DNA of 64,000 nucleotides from Ceriagrion tenellum (Eukaryota; Arthropoda; Insecta; Odonata; Coenagrionidae), in the NCBI GenBank assembly GCA_963169105.1, contig OY720636.1, positions 135,337,747 to 135,401,746 of the forward strand. Reading direction: 5' to 3'. The position numbers were made by a program, and so were the translations under genes. This document shows, piece by piece, positions 46,200 to 58,359 of this stretch. The notes under the pieces are model-generated. The model was not told where the DNA came from, did no database searches, and saw nothing but the letters and a program-made list of their open reading frames with translations. Position 1 is the first letter of the stretch; every line of letters starts with the position of its first letter.

Positions 46200-47590
46200 T
46201 CCACATAGGAGTTGACGCCCCAATATCTTGGCCGGCGACAGCGTTTGGCGTTATATCGGAGAATTCGATTTATGATAAGTCGAATAGTAATTCTTTTACT
46301 CCGAGGAATTTTGTGTTCAATTTCGGGTTACTTCGTTGGAAAAATATTGTGGGTGGTCCCAGTTTTCTCAAAATTAGCCATATTTTTCATTTCCATTGAT
46401 TCATCTGCTTGCTAAAAGCAAGTAAACGAGCAATATACGTCAATAGGATCATAATTCTTACCCTTACCATTTGATTTCAACAAAACCACCTGGTTAAAAC
46501 AAAAATATCATCAAGAGTTTAATATGCTGGTGAGAGTGTTATCTGAAGAATACAACAACAAAAACGATGTCAGTTAATGATGTCAGTAACGTCAAAACTG
46601 ATCCATCCTTTTTATTTCTTGCCCCACACAAGTTTACCGATGGGCGTCCCTTTTCTCTGACCTAGTGGTCTACTAAGTGTGCTTTAGTCACTCACCATAA
46701 AATTATCTTACATTCGTCCTTTCTCCTTGAATCCCAAAGGTTGGCGGTGGAATACTGTACTTCTAAGCCCCAGAATCAATTTAAATTATATCTCACCTTA
46801 TCCAAAATCTGCACCTTACAACACCTTGACTTTTCTTACTCAGTTTTCAATTTGTTTCTTAAATTCTCGTCTAGTCTCTACATAAATTCTGGTTTTCATC
46901 CCAAAAGCGTCTTTAGTTATGGCAAAACATTTGTATCTTACGATGTGTAAATGGGTCTTCATAGGTTAATGTCGACGCATTTTCTTCTTTTCCAATAATT
47001 ATGGCCTACATTAACATAACGCTTATTGTTCCCTCGTAAGACTTGAATTTCTCTGACCAGAAATTCTTTTTAACTCTATAAAAAGTCTATTAGAGAGTTT
47101 CATTTTTACTTTCCTCTTTACTTTATTAGAACGGCTAACATAACCCTCTCTCCTTAGTCTAACCGATGCAACTCTTACCAATCGTTTACCATATAGACTA
47201 ATCTTCCTCTTCGACTCAATTCCACAAGCTTATAACATCCATATCCAATATCAAGCGTAAAAGGCTCGTTTTTACAGTACAAATACCACTTGAAATTGTG
47301 CTGGGGCGTGGAAAAAACAATTAAGACATCATCCAAATATATGTTTCTTACCTCCATATTTCTCAAAGTCAATATAGTTTCAAAGAGAGAAAAACATAGT
47401 CCATACTCTTTGTTTGTTTGAGAAGGAAAACCAATTTTTTCTATTAATATTTAACATATTTTTATATTACGCGATAGAGATTTAGAAAAAAATGGTCAGT
47501 GAGAAGGTTTTGCGAAGGATATATGCCATTAGCGGGATTTTTCCAACAATGTATGTGGTTTTAAAAATAATATCGAATACCTTAGACAAT
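46200..47590. other. Non-coding stretch
   Basis: AT-rich with T-rich portions at 46640-47130. No named features. Confidence 0.45.
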
Positions 47591-47604
47591 ACTTTATGAT
47601 CATA

Positions 47605-48115
47605 CACAAGAGCGCTTGTGTTAAGCGCAAGTTTTCAGGGGACAAAATCAGATACTATAATTTGCTTTCTAAAAACTGAGTTTGCGTTCAATTCCTCTTT
47701 ATTAAATATAGACCAACATATGGTGATAATTTTGACAATTTTTTCAGTAAAAATAAAATTGATTAATTAATTCCTCAAAGAGAAAAACTCCCTATGAGTT
47801 ATTGTGGCCATCATCGCGGCTATGTGTAACAGCTAAGCAACCGTAAAGGGAAACATGCTACAGTGTCGACTAGCAGAATCAGGAAAGTATTTTTAAGTAC
47901 GCTACCGGTATAGCGTGTGTATTGTGCTAAGCACACGTTTTTAGGCGCCAGAAGTAGCTATTTTAATTCTTTTTTTAACTGAGTTTGCGTTTAATTCCAA
48001 TTTAAGGATGACACATACCTTATCATGAGTTAGTTAAGACTTGATAGTTTGATAATTTCAATTATATTATTGATCTCTCTAAGGAGAAACTTGATACTCA
48101 TGTCGCCATGCCTCT
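47605..48115. repeat. Diverged tandem duplication (about 320-bp period)
   Basis: Block 47605-47815 aligns with 47925-48115. GTGTTAAGCGCAAGTTTT matches GTGCTAAGCACACGTTTT, and AACTGAGTTTGCGTT is exact in both. Later, AAAGAGAAAAACTCCC...TGGCCATC parallels AAGGAGAAACTTGAT...GTCGCCATG. Similarity is clear only in blocks, so the duplication is old. Confidence 0.55.
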
Positions 48116-49519
48116 TTTGGGAGGGCAGAGGCATAAGTGCTTGAAGTGCATAACTCTTTTTTGATCTGCTCTACATCACACCATCATTGCGAAATTGATT
48201 TGCTATACATGTGGGTGCATTGCAGTAGAAATGTTGTACTGCCTATGAATGCCTGATTATGTTTTTCCCCTCGAAAGGATATTTCAGGAACTTTAAAAGG
48301 CAACTCAGGAGTTTCTAGGGCCTCCATTGGATCTCATGGGGTTCATCTTAATTCTCCATTATGACAAGCTCTCGAATTGAAATAACTTTTGACAGGCCAG
48401 TTAGAACTTATATATTGACCTTCAAATACTATTCTTGAGTGCCCTTTGTATTTAGTCTAAACTTTCAATGATCACAGCTCATGGAGTTCTCAGTACCAAA
48501 GGATAAATACGTAGGAATACTCATATGAGTCAAAATATATGAGAATTTCACAATGGTTGACCTTATACTATTTATTATTTTGGATAGTTTAGCATATTCA
48601 AAATGAAATATCTTGCCCTACGAATTAAACTACTTTCCCGAACAGCCATCTACGAGGCAGATTAAGCAAAATTCTTTCTTTCTTTGAAGATGTGATCGGC
48701 AAAACTCTATTCAAGGCAGTGACATCCTTTTGGGATGATTTCTTTATAAGATATCCATGATTAATAATCATGGATTATTTTTAATTGCTGCTTCAATGCA
48801 TATTCTAAAGAGAGCTGCGTGATCGAATATCGGTTAATTTCTCTGTCACAGCTGACAGAGCCTCACGATCACAAATAATAATATGAAAGGCATGTGTTAT
48901 AAATCCATTATAGCTACATAAAATTTGTAATTTTTTTGCTATTTCTTCTGAAAAAATTAATGATAACCCCCGGTTCTGAAATGTGAAAATTTAGGAATTC
49001 AACCCAATTTAGATATCATATTTTTAAGTTGAATGGTCGATCAAAATTTGAAAAACCTACATATAATACTCAAAATGAAAGAATAAACTATTAAATGGGT
49101 AGATGAGATTTTCAAGCATCAAAAGTCTGAAACTATTGCTAGAGATCTGACTAGGCTGGCGCAATGTTAGGGGCAAATTTTCATTGACAGTTCCTCCGAT
49201 GAATGAATTAATGTTTTTTTATATCCACAATATCGATGCCGCTCTTGGTGAGGACGGAATCCATATTCACACCTTATCATGTCAGGACTAAATTAATTTT
49301 AATGATGGGTTGACTAATATGTCGGTGTTAATTAAAAAGAATAACGCCAGTGAATATTTGCACTTCTACTCCATATTCTACCCTACTTCTACCTATGAAG
49401 TTCATGTTTGTAAAATCAGCGGCTTTAACTTCTTGTTAATATGTGCAGCTGGATTATGAAATATCAGTTCCAGCAAAATTGATAAAAAAAAGCGAATATG
49501 GCACGACATTGCTAGTTAT
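48116..49519. other. AT-rich non-coding stretch
   Basis: Apart from the two hairpins listed separately, no features were seen. Confidence 0.45.
48753..48775. repeat. 11-bp perfect hairpin
   Basis: ATCCATGATTA and TAATCATGGAT are separated by one A. A second hairpin (CTCTGTCA-CAGC-TGACAGAG) lies at 48841-48860. No T run follows either. Confidence 0.6.
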
Positions 49520-50125
49520 GTGGTTGGTGGAGACTTATTCAACGTTCTCTCGTATTTTTGTCCTTGTTCCATCATTTTTATCGTGATTTTTTATACATCT
49601 AGTGAATCATTTTTCTTTGACTTTCATCTTGCTTGTGTCCACACCTCCCAGCAAACAAAATTCATCGTGAAGGAGAATAACATGGAAGATTGTCGAAGAG
49701 CAATGAGGGGGAGAGATCAAACGGGTGCGACGCCGCCAAGTTTCTCCCGTCGCGCCCGGCGTTCCTGCGCAGGCGCATTTTTCACGTGCTTTCCGATTGT
49801 TCCTGCCGCTGGGCGGCTCCAACCACATCGCATTTTGCAAATAAAAAAGTGCTTTGTAGCCGCTCTGGAGATTATTTCTGGCAGAAAATTTGACGACGAA
49901 TATTCACCCACTCTCTCACGCACCCTCTGTTTTTGTGCTTACATTGCAGCCATGGAGAAAATTATTCGACTTTTTCTCCATTTTAAATTACACCTTTGCT
50001 GTACATATTTCGTAATTTATACACCAGAACTTCGCACCCTTGATTACTCAAAGGCACAAATTATTTGGTGCATATATTTTGAACTTCAGGTAAGTAGAAA
50101 GAAAATAATAAATCAAGTCCTCTAA
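49520..50125 (+). other. 201-codon frame with possible splice sites (unverified exon)
   Basis: This is the longest frame outside the strongly skewed islands. Possible acceptors are CTCCCAG ending at 49651 and CATTGCAG ending near 49949. A consensus donor CAG|GTAAGT lies at 50089/50090. The segment 49652-50089 is 438 nt, a multiple of three, in phase with the frame. The product (FSRRARRSCAGAFFTCFP...) matches no family I know. The GC-rich core could instead be regulatory. Confidence 0.2.
49720..49830. promoter_or_regulatory. GC/CpG-rich core with NRF1-like and E-box motifs
   Basis: TGCGCAGGCGCA (49766-49777) resembles the palindromic site of NRF1/Ewg factors. CACGTG lies at 49783-49788. CpG is dense in this stretch compared with everything around it. 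A promoter or enhancer is possible. Confidence 0.3.
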
Positions 50126-50129
50126 CATA

Positions 50130-53100
50130 TCGTTGCTTTAGTAAAAATATAAGTGAGCAGGTGATAACTTTCAGCTGGTTTTATACAAAAGAAAGCTTAG
50201 CTTGGGGTTGTATTTAAAATTTAAAAATCGTAAGCAATGAGGGAGTAGTACATTATACAAAGCATATGAAGCGATTTCCCTTAAACTATGAGAATTCCAT
50301 GCCTGAAGTATGGTGTCCTGTAATAGTCAAATGTGACAGGCGAAACATGCATGCAAACATTTTGTAATCACAATTAGCCGTTTTGTAATGCTTTTATTAA
50401 CAGCAAGTACAGCAGGCGAGCATAAATTAAAATTTAGTAAGCAGTATTTAAGCAAAGTTAAGGCCTGTACGCAGTAGTTTGGATTATTTATAGTGCATTC
50501 CGTGAATTTCCCTACGCCTGTTTCCCTGAAATTTCAAATGAAGTTTGCAAAAATTACTGTTCTGCCCTAAATTCCTAGGAATAAAGACAAGCTTAGGTAC
50601 CCGCATGGTGAAGTATTTCATGATTAGATCCATGTAATATTTGAATACCTAATGGAAACGCTGAAGCATTCATCGTAAAGATAAACTCAATTAATAAAAG
50701 GTTAACTTTAATAATAAAAGCCGTTAAACTCAATAAGAACTTGTACGAATATGTCATACTAAGTCGAATAATAAAATGAAATGGTTGGCTCTATCGAATG
50801 ACAAATGGGTTAAAACACATATGCAACGCTCGACTTCAAAGCTCTCACATTGAGTAAGACCAAATAGCTCAACACAGATCATTTCGTTTTAAGAGACCGT
50901 TCCCACCCACAAGAGATAAAAACACAAGATTTGTACAACCCTCAAAGTCAGAGGTTAATATTTATATCTGATCAAATGCTTACGTGAATAATTGAAAATC
51001 AAAATCATTAATAAATTTCCTGCGAATTTGAACAATTTTCCCTTATCATTTCAATTTATGGTAATTTTGTTAAACCTTTTCAAGATTAAGCTATGGCGTG
51101 GAATATTTGCAATTTTTACTTTTTACGCATTGCATTGAACTACTTCTGCGTAAGTTGGCGCAGTTCAGGTACCTAGAAAAGTTAATAAAAATGTTAGAAA
51201 AGACAATGAGATAATGAAGCATTTTGAATAGCCCAGCAATGATGGAATTTTTTTTCCAGGAATTCTATGTCTGGCCGAATTTTCATTTTAAAATGTCTGT
51301 ATGTTAGCTAAATAGTTGGTAGGCTACGTATTATGATAGCAACCAATTTATAATTTAAGTGAAATTCACCATAAAAGATAATTTTCTTTTCACGTCGCTT
51401 TCCTACGTCGAGCGTTGATTTTTTCAAATGACTTTCATTAATTCATAAATTTATTTTATCTCACCACATATTTTCACCATACGTAGATTACATCATCTTC
51501 AACATGAAATACATATGAAAAAATGTACGATCGACGCAGGAAAGCGACATGATTCTATTTGGAATCACAGGACCGGAAAGGGTTTTAAAAAATCGCCGTT
51601 TTGACCAATTTTTCCGATCAAAGAGGTGATTTTTTGCTTCGCATGTCGTCAAATCTATACCTAACAATCTTTTTCTCCAAATTAATCAATATTTGATAGG
51701 TTCACTTTCCGCATACTGCAACAAAAAATGACCAAAATTGATAGCTTATAGGTAAACTTTGACATTCTCTGACCTACTAGTATCCTGTGGAGATAACCGT
51801 ATAATGTTTTATTTATTTATAAAATACTTTAATATAAATAATAAATATTTAAAAAATATATATATTTAAAAAAATTACAAATAAGACCTTTTCTCTCAAA
51901 TTGGGCATAACTAAATATATATGTCAATCTGGAAATAAAAATGTTCCTTCCTTCAATGTGACGCTGCCACTTTTCAGTTAAGCTGGATGAATTTTTGTCT
52001 CTCACGCAGTCAAATATTTTCAAGATACTCAGTAATCAAAATGTTAACTCTGGATGAAGGCCGTAGTTTCACATGCCGATGGTCTAACAGCGGTCGTATG
52101 TTTCGTGCAAGGCACTAATGAAGATAACTCATGCATGCACAGAGATGATTAAGTGTGATGCGTTATTCATTGAGAAAGGATGTAGTTAAAGTGTCAACAG
52201 TGAGAAGTTCATTAGCGCCTAAAAATAGAGAAACACTCAATCAAAAAGGCAAATCCGAATGCGTAATATCGACGCGATCAGGTGGATCGATCACCAAGTC
52301 CCTAGGTCATTAGCAAAATTTTCCCTCTGGGGAGGATGCCCCGAATTGGTTAAAGTAGCAACATTTAAATACAGCTCATCTGATAATGGCCATCACTAAG
52401 AGAACAAAAAAACATGTAAATGTAAAAATTAATGCATAAATAGTAAGCATTAAGAAGCGAAAATTGAATGTTTTTTATTCTAAAAAATTTAAATTCTAAT
52501 AATCGGTAATTCGGAATCAGCTGCTTAAAGAACTATTATACTCAATACCTTCTAAAAATATAGAGAAGCTGGAGTCGGGTCTTCTTTCAAGCTATTTTTT
52601 CCCTTTGTTATTAACGATATAAAACTTTGAGATCATTGTTCGTTAGAACAACATCAAGATGTGCCGTCGAACATTAAGTCAATTTTTTTAAGTACTGAAA
52701 ATATTTTCCTTAGGCTGTGAAAACGACATTTGGTAGATAGGTATTTATCTTCATAATAGTTTATTATCTTTAACCAAACCACCAGGTTCAATTCGCAAAA
52801 AAACACGTCAGTGTACTCACTTTTTTGAATGTAATTTGTACTTTTTAATTAACTATTGAAAGATTACTTGATTTTTTAAGATTTTTTAATTTGTGTTGCG
52901 AACGATTTTAGTCTATCAATACGTAGGAAAACAATTTCTTCAGGCACCATGCTGATTAAGCAATTACTTAAATGACTAATATCGAAAATAATACAGACAG
53001 CCGGAACAGTTATTCACCAATCCAAAATTAAGTTCAACATACCATCAACTTTGTGATATGTAAGTAATCACGTCGGTCTGAAAAAAGTTATAGTTACTGC

Positions 53101-56095
53101 GAATATTTGAGTTAAGAGGAAAAGTCTTATAAACAATCTTTGAAAAATTTCTCAGTGATAAAAAAACAACTTATGGAATGAAAAAAATATAAGATAATGC
53201 ATAAGCTAACTTCTCGTTTTATTTCGACCCTCACTTTGCTCACCATAAATTAACGAATAAGTATTCAGGTACGCCAGCTATGTTACATCGTTGTGAAAAC
53301 ATTTGAGTACTTGTTAACTTATCGATGTTAAAATATAACTTCCTTGCCTAGGCTTGATTATAAGACTTTAAATTGTTTTGTTTTACCAAATGTTTTGAAG
53401 ATTTATTTTCAGATAAACCTTACCTCATACTGCATTTGGTAGCAGATTTTCTTTAACGATTTAAGTAAATCAACTGTAATTGTCGCCAACTAATTCAAAT
53501 TTCTAAATATATTCAATTTTTAGTTGGGTTCTAAACTCCTACTAAAATCTGAGTCAATATCTTCGGATTTGCATGCAATAGTTCACGAGTCTACCTTTAA
53601 CTGAACGAAAGTTAAATTCTTAAATTATATAACTGAAAGTTATACTCTTGGTTGAGTAAATCCTAGCGCATTCATATCCTGTTTACATAGGTCTTTTAAA
53701 TTCCAAAGGCGATGGCCATAAAATATTTGAAATCAAAATGCTCCATTTTCGTACGCAATATGTGATGTAACGCACGCATTACGATCCCTGGATTCAAATT
53801 CAACTAGTTTCCTCTCAACTGTTGATTCCTCAGAATATTTTCCAACGCTTTATGCTAATATAAATGCCTTTCTACAGTCTCCCGATAACCCTTGATTTGT
53901 TATTCATTTCTCCGTTGCTCCCAATGGAATTGTTTCGCTCATTTCCCTAACTTGTACCTCAGCATTAGTTCATAAAGAACTTAAGACCTTCTTTGATAAA
54001 GCATTTCACATTCCTTACCAAAAACTGTGTTAGAAAATGGTTTGAAAAATTTGAAAACATCCTAATGTGGCCAAAATATACATTCTAAGAATATATTCCC
54101 ACCAATAGATTTTACGCAAAAAATTTATAACTTTTGAAATGAGTTATTAAACTCTCAGTGACACTCATATGATGTTCATATCACCAAAAATAATCAAAAT
54201 AACTGTAAAAGACCTTCGCTGTATGATTTATTGCATATAATAATAAAATTATACAATACGACAACAAATGTGTTTTACTTTCAAAATTATTCAGTAAAAT
54301 TATCATCATCAACTTCCTTCATAAATATTCTTTTGAAAGTCAATAAAAATCCGTCTTCAAAGCCTTATATTCAACTTTTTACTCAACAATACACTGAGAA
54401 AATATAAAAGTTTCCTGTATTTTTCTACTATTTACAGTATATATTTGCACTTGCTTTCATCCTACCTTCTTCCTTCGGGTAAATTCGGTCTTTATTCTTG
54501 GCGTACCGCCAGGGGCTGATATCTCGATTTCCTCAAGAGACCTAGGCTTTTTCATGCCTTATTCCGAAATCGCTTGATCTCTCTCTCTCTCTCTCTATAA
54601 TGATTGTTTGTCTGATTCCGTAACAAAGGGGAGTCTAATTTTTGGTAAAAAGATAACCTTTTTTAAAAAATTACACTACACGTTTGTTTCCTAAATGGTG
54701 ACTCGTTTGGATAGTAAATGGGAGTTATTTTATATTAACTCCAAGTTACACGTTAGAAAATAGAATTTCAGCAGAGCAGATAATTTTAGAGGATTCCTAT
54801 ACTATGATCAAGGAATAAATTGATACTCTCGCCATGATATTTTTTCCAATGAGCGCATCAACCAGTGTGTTTTGATGAAAAGTCGAAATAATTGTAACGG
54901 AAAGTCAGCTAGGAAATGCAAAATTCCGAACTTTAAGTAGGATAATCTGCTGTAATAGCTTGCTTGTTTGTACCCATGGATTTCGCGAGTGCCAAAGTCT
55001 TTCGTGTGGTCTCAAAATTGGACATTATCGGCAATTTATGGGCAAAACTACAATTAGTTTGTAATTATATCATGAATTACGCATTACAAAATGACAAATT
55101 TATTCACGACTCGTGATGATCAAACATATGCTTTAAAGCTACGGTGAGCAAAAGACTAGGATTTAGGCGAAAACTAGCATCTGTCGCAGGTAGAAATCGC
55201 AAAAGACTTCAAGGTCTCACTTTCAAATAAATCGCGGAAAATTTTGATACAAAAATCTGAATCAATTAAGTAACAGAAATTAAGAGACTAGATGAAAAAA
55301 GCGTACAATAACACTTTCAAAGAAAAAGACAACGGGTCTAGACAACCTTATGCGACCGATTAAGGGCTGAAAAAACTATTAACTAGCCATAAAAATTGCA
55401 AATACTGAAAAAGGGCGGGTAATCCTCAGAGGTAAAGCTTGGGTCCAATAGTTCTGCAAGATTTACCCCATGTCGAATGCCATCGCGACCCAAGAACCCT
55501 AGCATATCCGGACTTGGAACTGGCATCATGATTATTGAGAAAATCAATCCGTTTATCATATAATCTGAGCGAAAAAAACTTTACCAGACATATTGAAGTG
55601 TATGGATGGAGCTGAAAAATTCATAGGATCATTATTACTAGAGCAAGTGGTAGAAAACTATTGTGATAATAGAGAAAGATGTTATAATTTGGGAAACAAG
55701 GATTGGGTATGAAAGAGTGAACATGTGGAGCATATAAGTGCTGGTGAGATCGTTGAGGTTGACATATTTAAACGAAAATGTGTTCAAATTAAAAAAAAAC
55801 TGCAGAAATGTCTCGGTAGTATTACGGCTTTTCTATCATTACATCGAGTTTTTAAATGCCTTAAATTAATTACAGAGCCCACTTTCATAGGACATATTTT
55901 GCACATTAAATTGCTTCGTCTCCGCATTATGTGCGGTACTTCAATAATATGTATTTTCTTTGACTGCTGCAAATCATCCAGAGCTATCACTTTCCTTCGG
56001 GAAATAACCCTTGTCTCTGTATCACCAAAGGACTACCGGAGTTTATTGTGCACATTGCTGAATACATTCGACTGCTATCATTGCTTCACTGTCAG
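50130..56095. other. 6 kb of AT-rich non-coding DNA
   Basis: The longest featureless stretch. It includes an AT-palindromic segment at 51836-51876 and a (CT)n run at 54579-54596. No element ends, tRNA-like pairs or credible frames were seen; the 128-codon frame at 55725-56111 lacks motifs. Confidence 0.45.
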
Positions 56096-56099
56096 AGTT

Positions 56100-56570
56100 G
56101 ACTTCAGTTAGCAACTACAATCTGATGATCCCCCATCCATTTCCTCACCACGGCGACAGCCCCAGGTACGCCCTCTACTCTTGTTCATTGCCAGCCCCTT
56201 CACTCCCTCCACAACCCCCCCTCCACCCGTCATCATACGCCACGTGAATAATTCAAGGGCCGACTTCGGATAGGGCAAGGAAGGAAAAAACATAACTTGA
56301 CGGGGTATGGGGTAGTAAGAAGAGAGTCAGGAGGTTGTATAAGATTTGCAAGTGTAATTGTTTCAGCGGAAGTAATGTATATGCTAATCGACATTCCGTG
56401 TCCGAAGCGCTGCTGGGAAATTGTGGAGATTCGAGGGGCCTTCGCATGAGTCACGCCAGCGCTTGCCATCGTCAGCCACCAAACCATTCCACGCCGTATT
56501 TCTTCCCTCTTACCAAGACAAACACCCACTTCTATTAAGAAAACACCGTTCCGCCTCCCACTGAAACTCG
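56100..56570. other. GC-rich island
   Basis: C-rich at 56110-56230, then mixed. Overlapping frames on both strands, none recognised. Confidence 0.4.
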
Positions 56571-56959
56571 AGTCAAAATGCTCCACGATGAAAAAATGAT
56601 GAAATATAGCCACGCGCATCCATTTGATACTTATGTGGCGATAAAATTATTCCTGGTATTTTATTACATTGGATAGGTTTTTAAACCTCGGTGAGACGGA
56701 TATTAATTATTTACTATGTTATTACTCGTTAAAATCCTATTAAGATGTGTAAAATATTCGTATAACTGTTTCTAATTCATATCAGACATATTTAATTGAT
56801 ATTTATTATAATATCGACAAAGCTTACGTATTAAGCAACTACTACGAAAGTGAATACGCCATATAAGACAGTACATATTTCAGATAATCCAGTTAATTGT
56901 CGAAGGATGGCTGACATAATTATTTAGCGTGATTAAATAACTAAACAACTGTGTTCGAT

Positions 56960-58357
56960 CAAAACTAACAAGTCGCTCGGTCCAGAAGGAATATCTGCTC
57001 GTGTGCTCTAAGGATTAGCACTACAGATTGTACAATTCCAAGCAATCATATTTATGAATTGATTATCCGAAGGCAAGGTACTCTGTGATGGGAAAATTGC
57101 CAATATCACACCAATGTTTAAAAAATGAAACAGAAATGACCTAGATGATACCGGCCTGTGACGTTAACATCAATTTTATGCACAATTTTCGAAAACAATA
57201 TTGTAAGCAGTATTATGAAATGCCTGGGCAATTAAAACTTCTTCTAAGATAAGATAAGTACGGCTTCCAAAACGGTAGATCTAGGGAAATACAGCTTGAC
57301 AAACTATAATCAGAAGAACCGGTGAAAACAAATTGACGCGATATTTCTCGATTTTAAGAAAATCATTGATGTTGCTGTTAAAACCCTATTGATCAAATAA
57401 TAATCATGTGCGGTAAACAAAAATGCAGCAATTGGATACGCAATTATCTCGATGATCTCAAGCAAAAAGTAGTTACTGAGGGCATAAACTCTGTCAGAGA
57501 AAGAGTAACATCCAGTATCCCACGAGGGAGCCTAATCGGTACCCTTTCATTTATTATTTATATATATATGACCTCAATTCTCGATTTTGCAGTAAACTTG
57601 GTTGGTTATAAAATTACGCGGTCATCTACTGCAAAATCAGTGAGGGTACAGACTTAAAACCTCTATCATCGGGTCTTAACAGGATTAACTCGAAATGTCA
57701 GGAATGGGTGCTTGAAATAAATCTCAGTAAATCGACTGCAGTGCTCTTCTTGCGGAAGTCAGCACACAAATGCCATATCGACATTGTAGGTGCAGTAAAC
57801 CTCAAGTCTTCAGAAGAAATCATATTCCTACGAATTGCCTTAATATTTGGCCTTTCGCGGACAATACACAAATCATAAACGGTACAGCCTTAAAATTACC
57901 AGTAATTATCAATTGTATATTAGGAAAGCACTTCGATGAAAAAGTGAGGGTTCTCCTTCGCTCTGGTCTGGCCTCCTCCATTACTTCTCGATCATTTGGG
58001 ACTTTGCACAGAAAAATTGAAACTGCTATATAAATAAAATGCAAAGAATATTCGCTTTAACTGCTGCAAGAAAAAAATGCGTGGTTTCACAGCTTTTAGA
58101 GGGATTAGGTTGGAAGCCAGTAGAGACTCGGAGGCTGCACGCTAGGCTAAGATTGCTTGAGAAACTCTGGAAAGGTGTTCCAGTGAGACACAGAGAATAT
58201 CATTATGATGCCACACTATATCTTTTGGTCCGATATAAGTAGTAAAATAAGAAAAATGGCCGTACAGACAGGTACAAACACGTTTACATGGCTGGAGCCC
58301 TTACATCTCTTGCCACATGTCAATGCAGCAGTTCGCAAGAGAGCATGTAGATGGATA
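56960..58357 (+). pseudogene. Decayed LINE reverse transcriptase with 3' end, copy 3
   Basis: Frame-hopping translation gives recognisable RT text. Near 56965 it reads KSLGPEGIS (motif of the KSxGPDGI type), near 57080 GKIANITPMFKK, near 57430-57545 WIRNYLDDLKQKVV and SSIPRGSLIGTLSFIIY. Near 57612 it reads NYAVIYCKISEG, where the catalytic YADD should be; the two Asp codons are gone. Later come CQEWVLEINLSKS and, at 58078 on, LEGLGWKPVETRRLHARLRL, shared with 34.4 kb. It ends near GCATGTAGATGGATATG, a degraded (GATGTA) tail. This organisation fits the CR1/jockey group. Many frameshifts and stops make it an old, dead copy. ORF1 and the endonuclease were not seen. Confidence 0.8.
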
Positions 58358-58359
58358 TG

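Noticed and set aside
52775..52800. GGTTCAATTCG as a B box
   Set aside because: No A box upstream and no tRNA-like fold; a chance match in AT-rich DNA.
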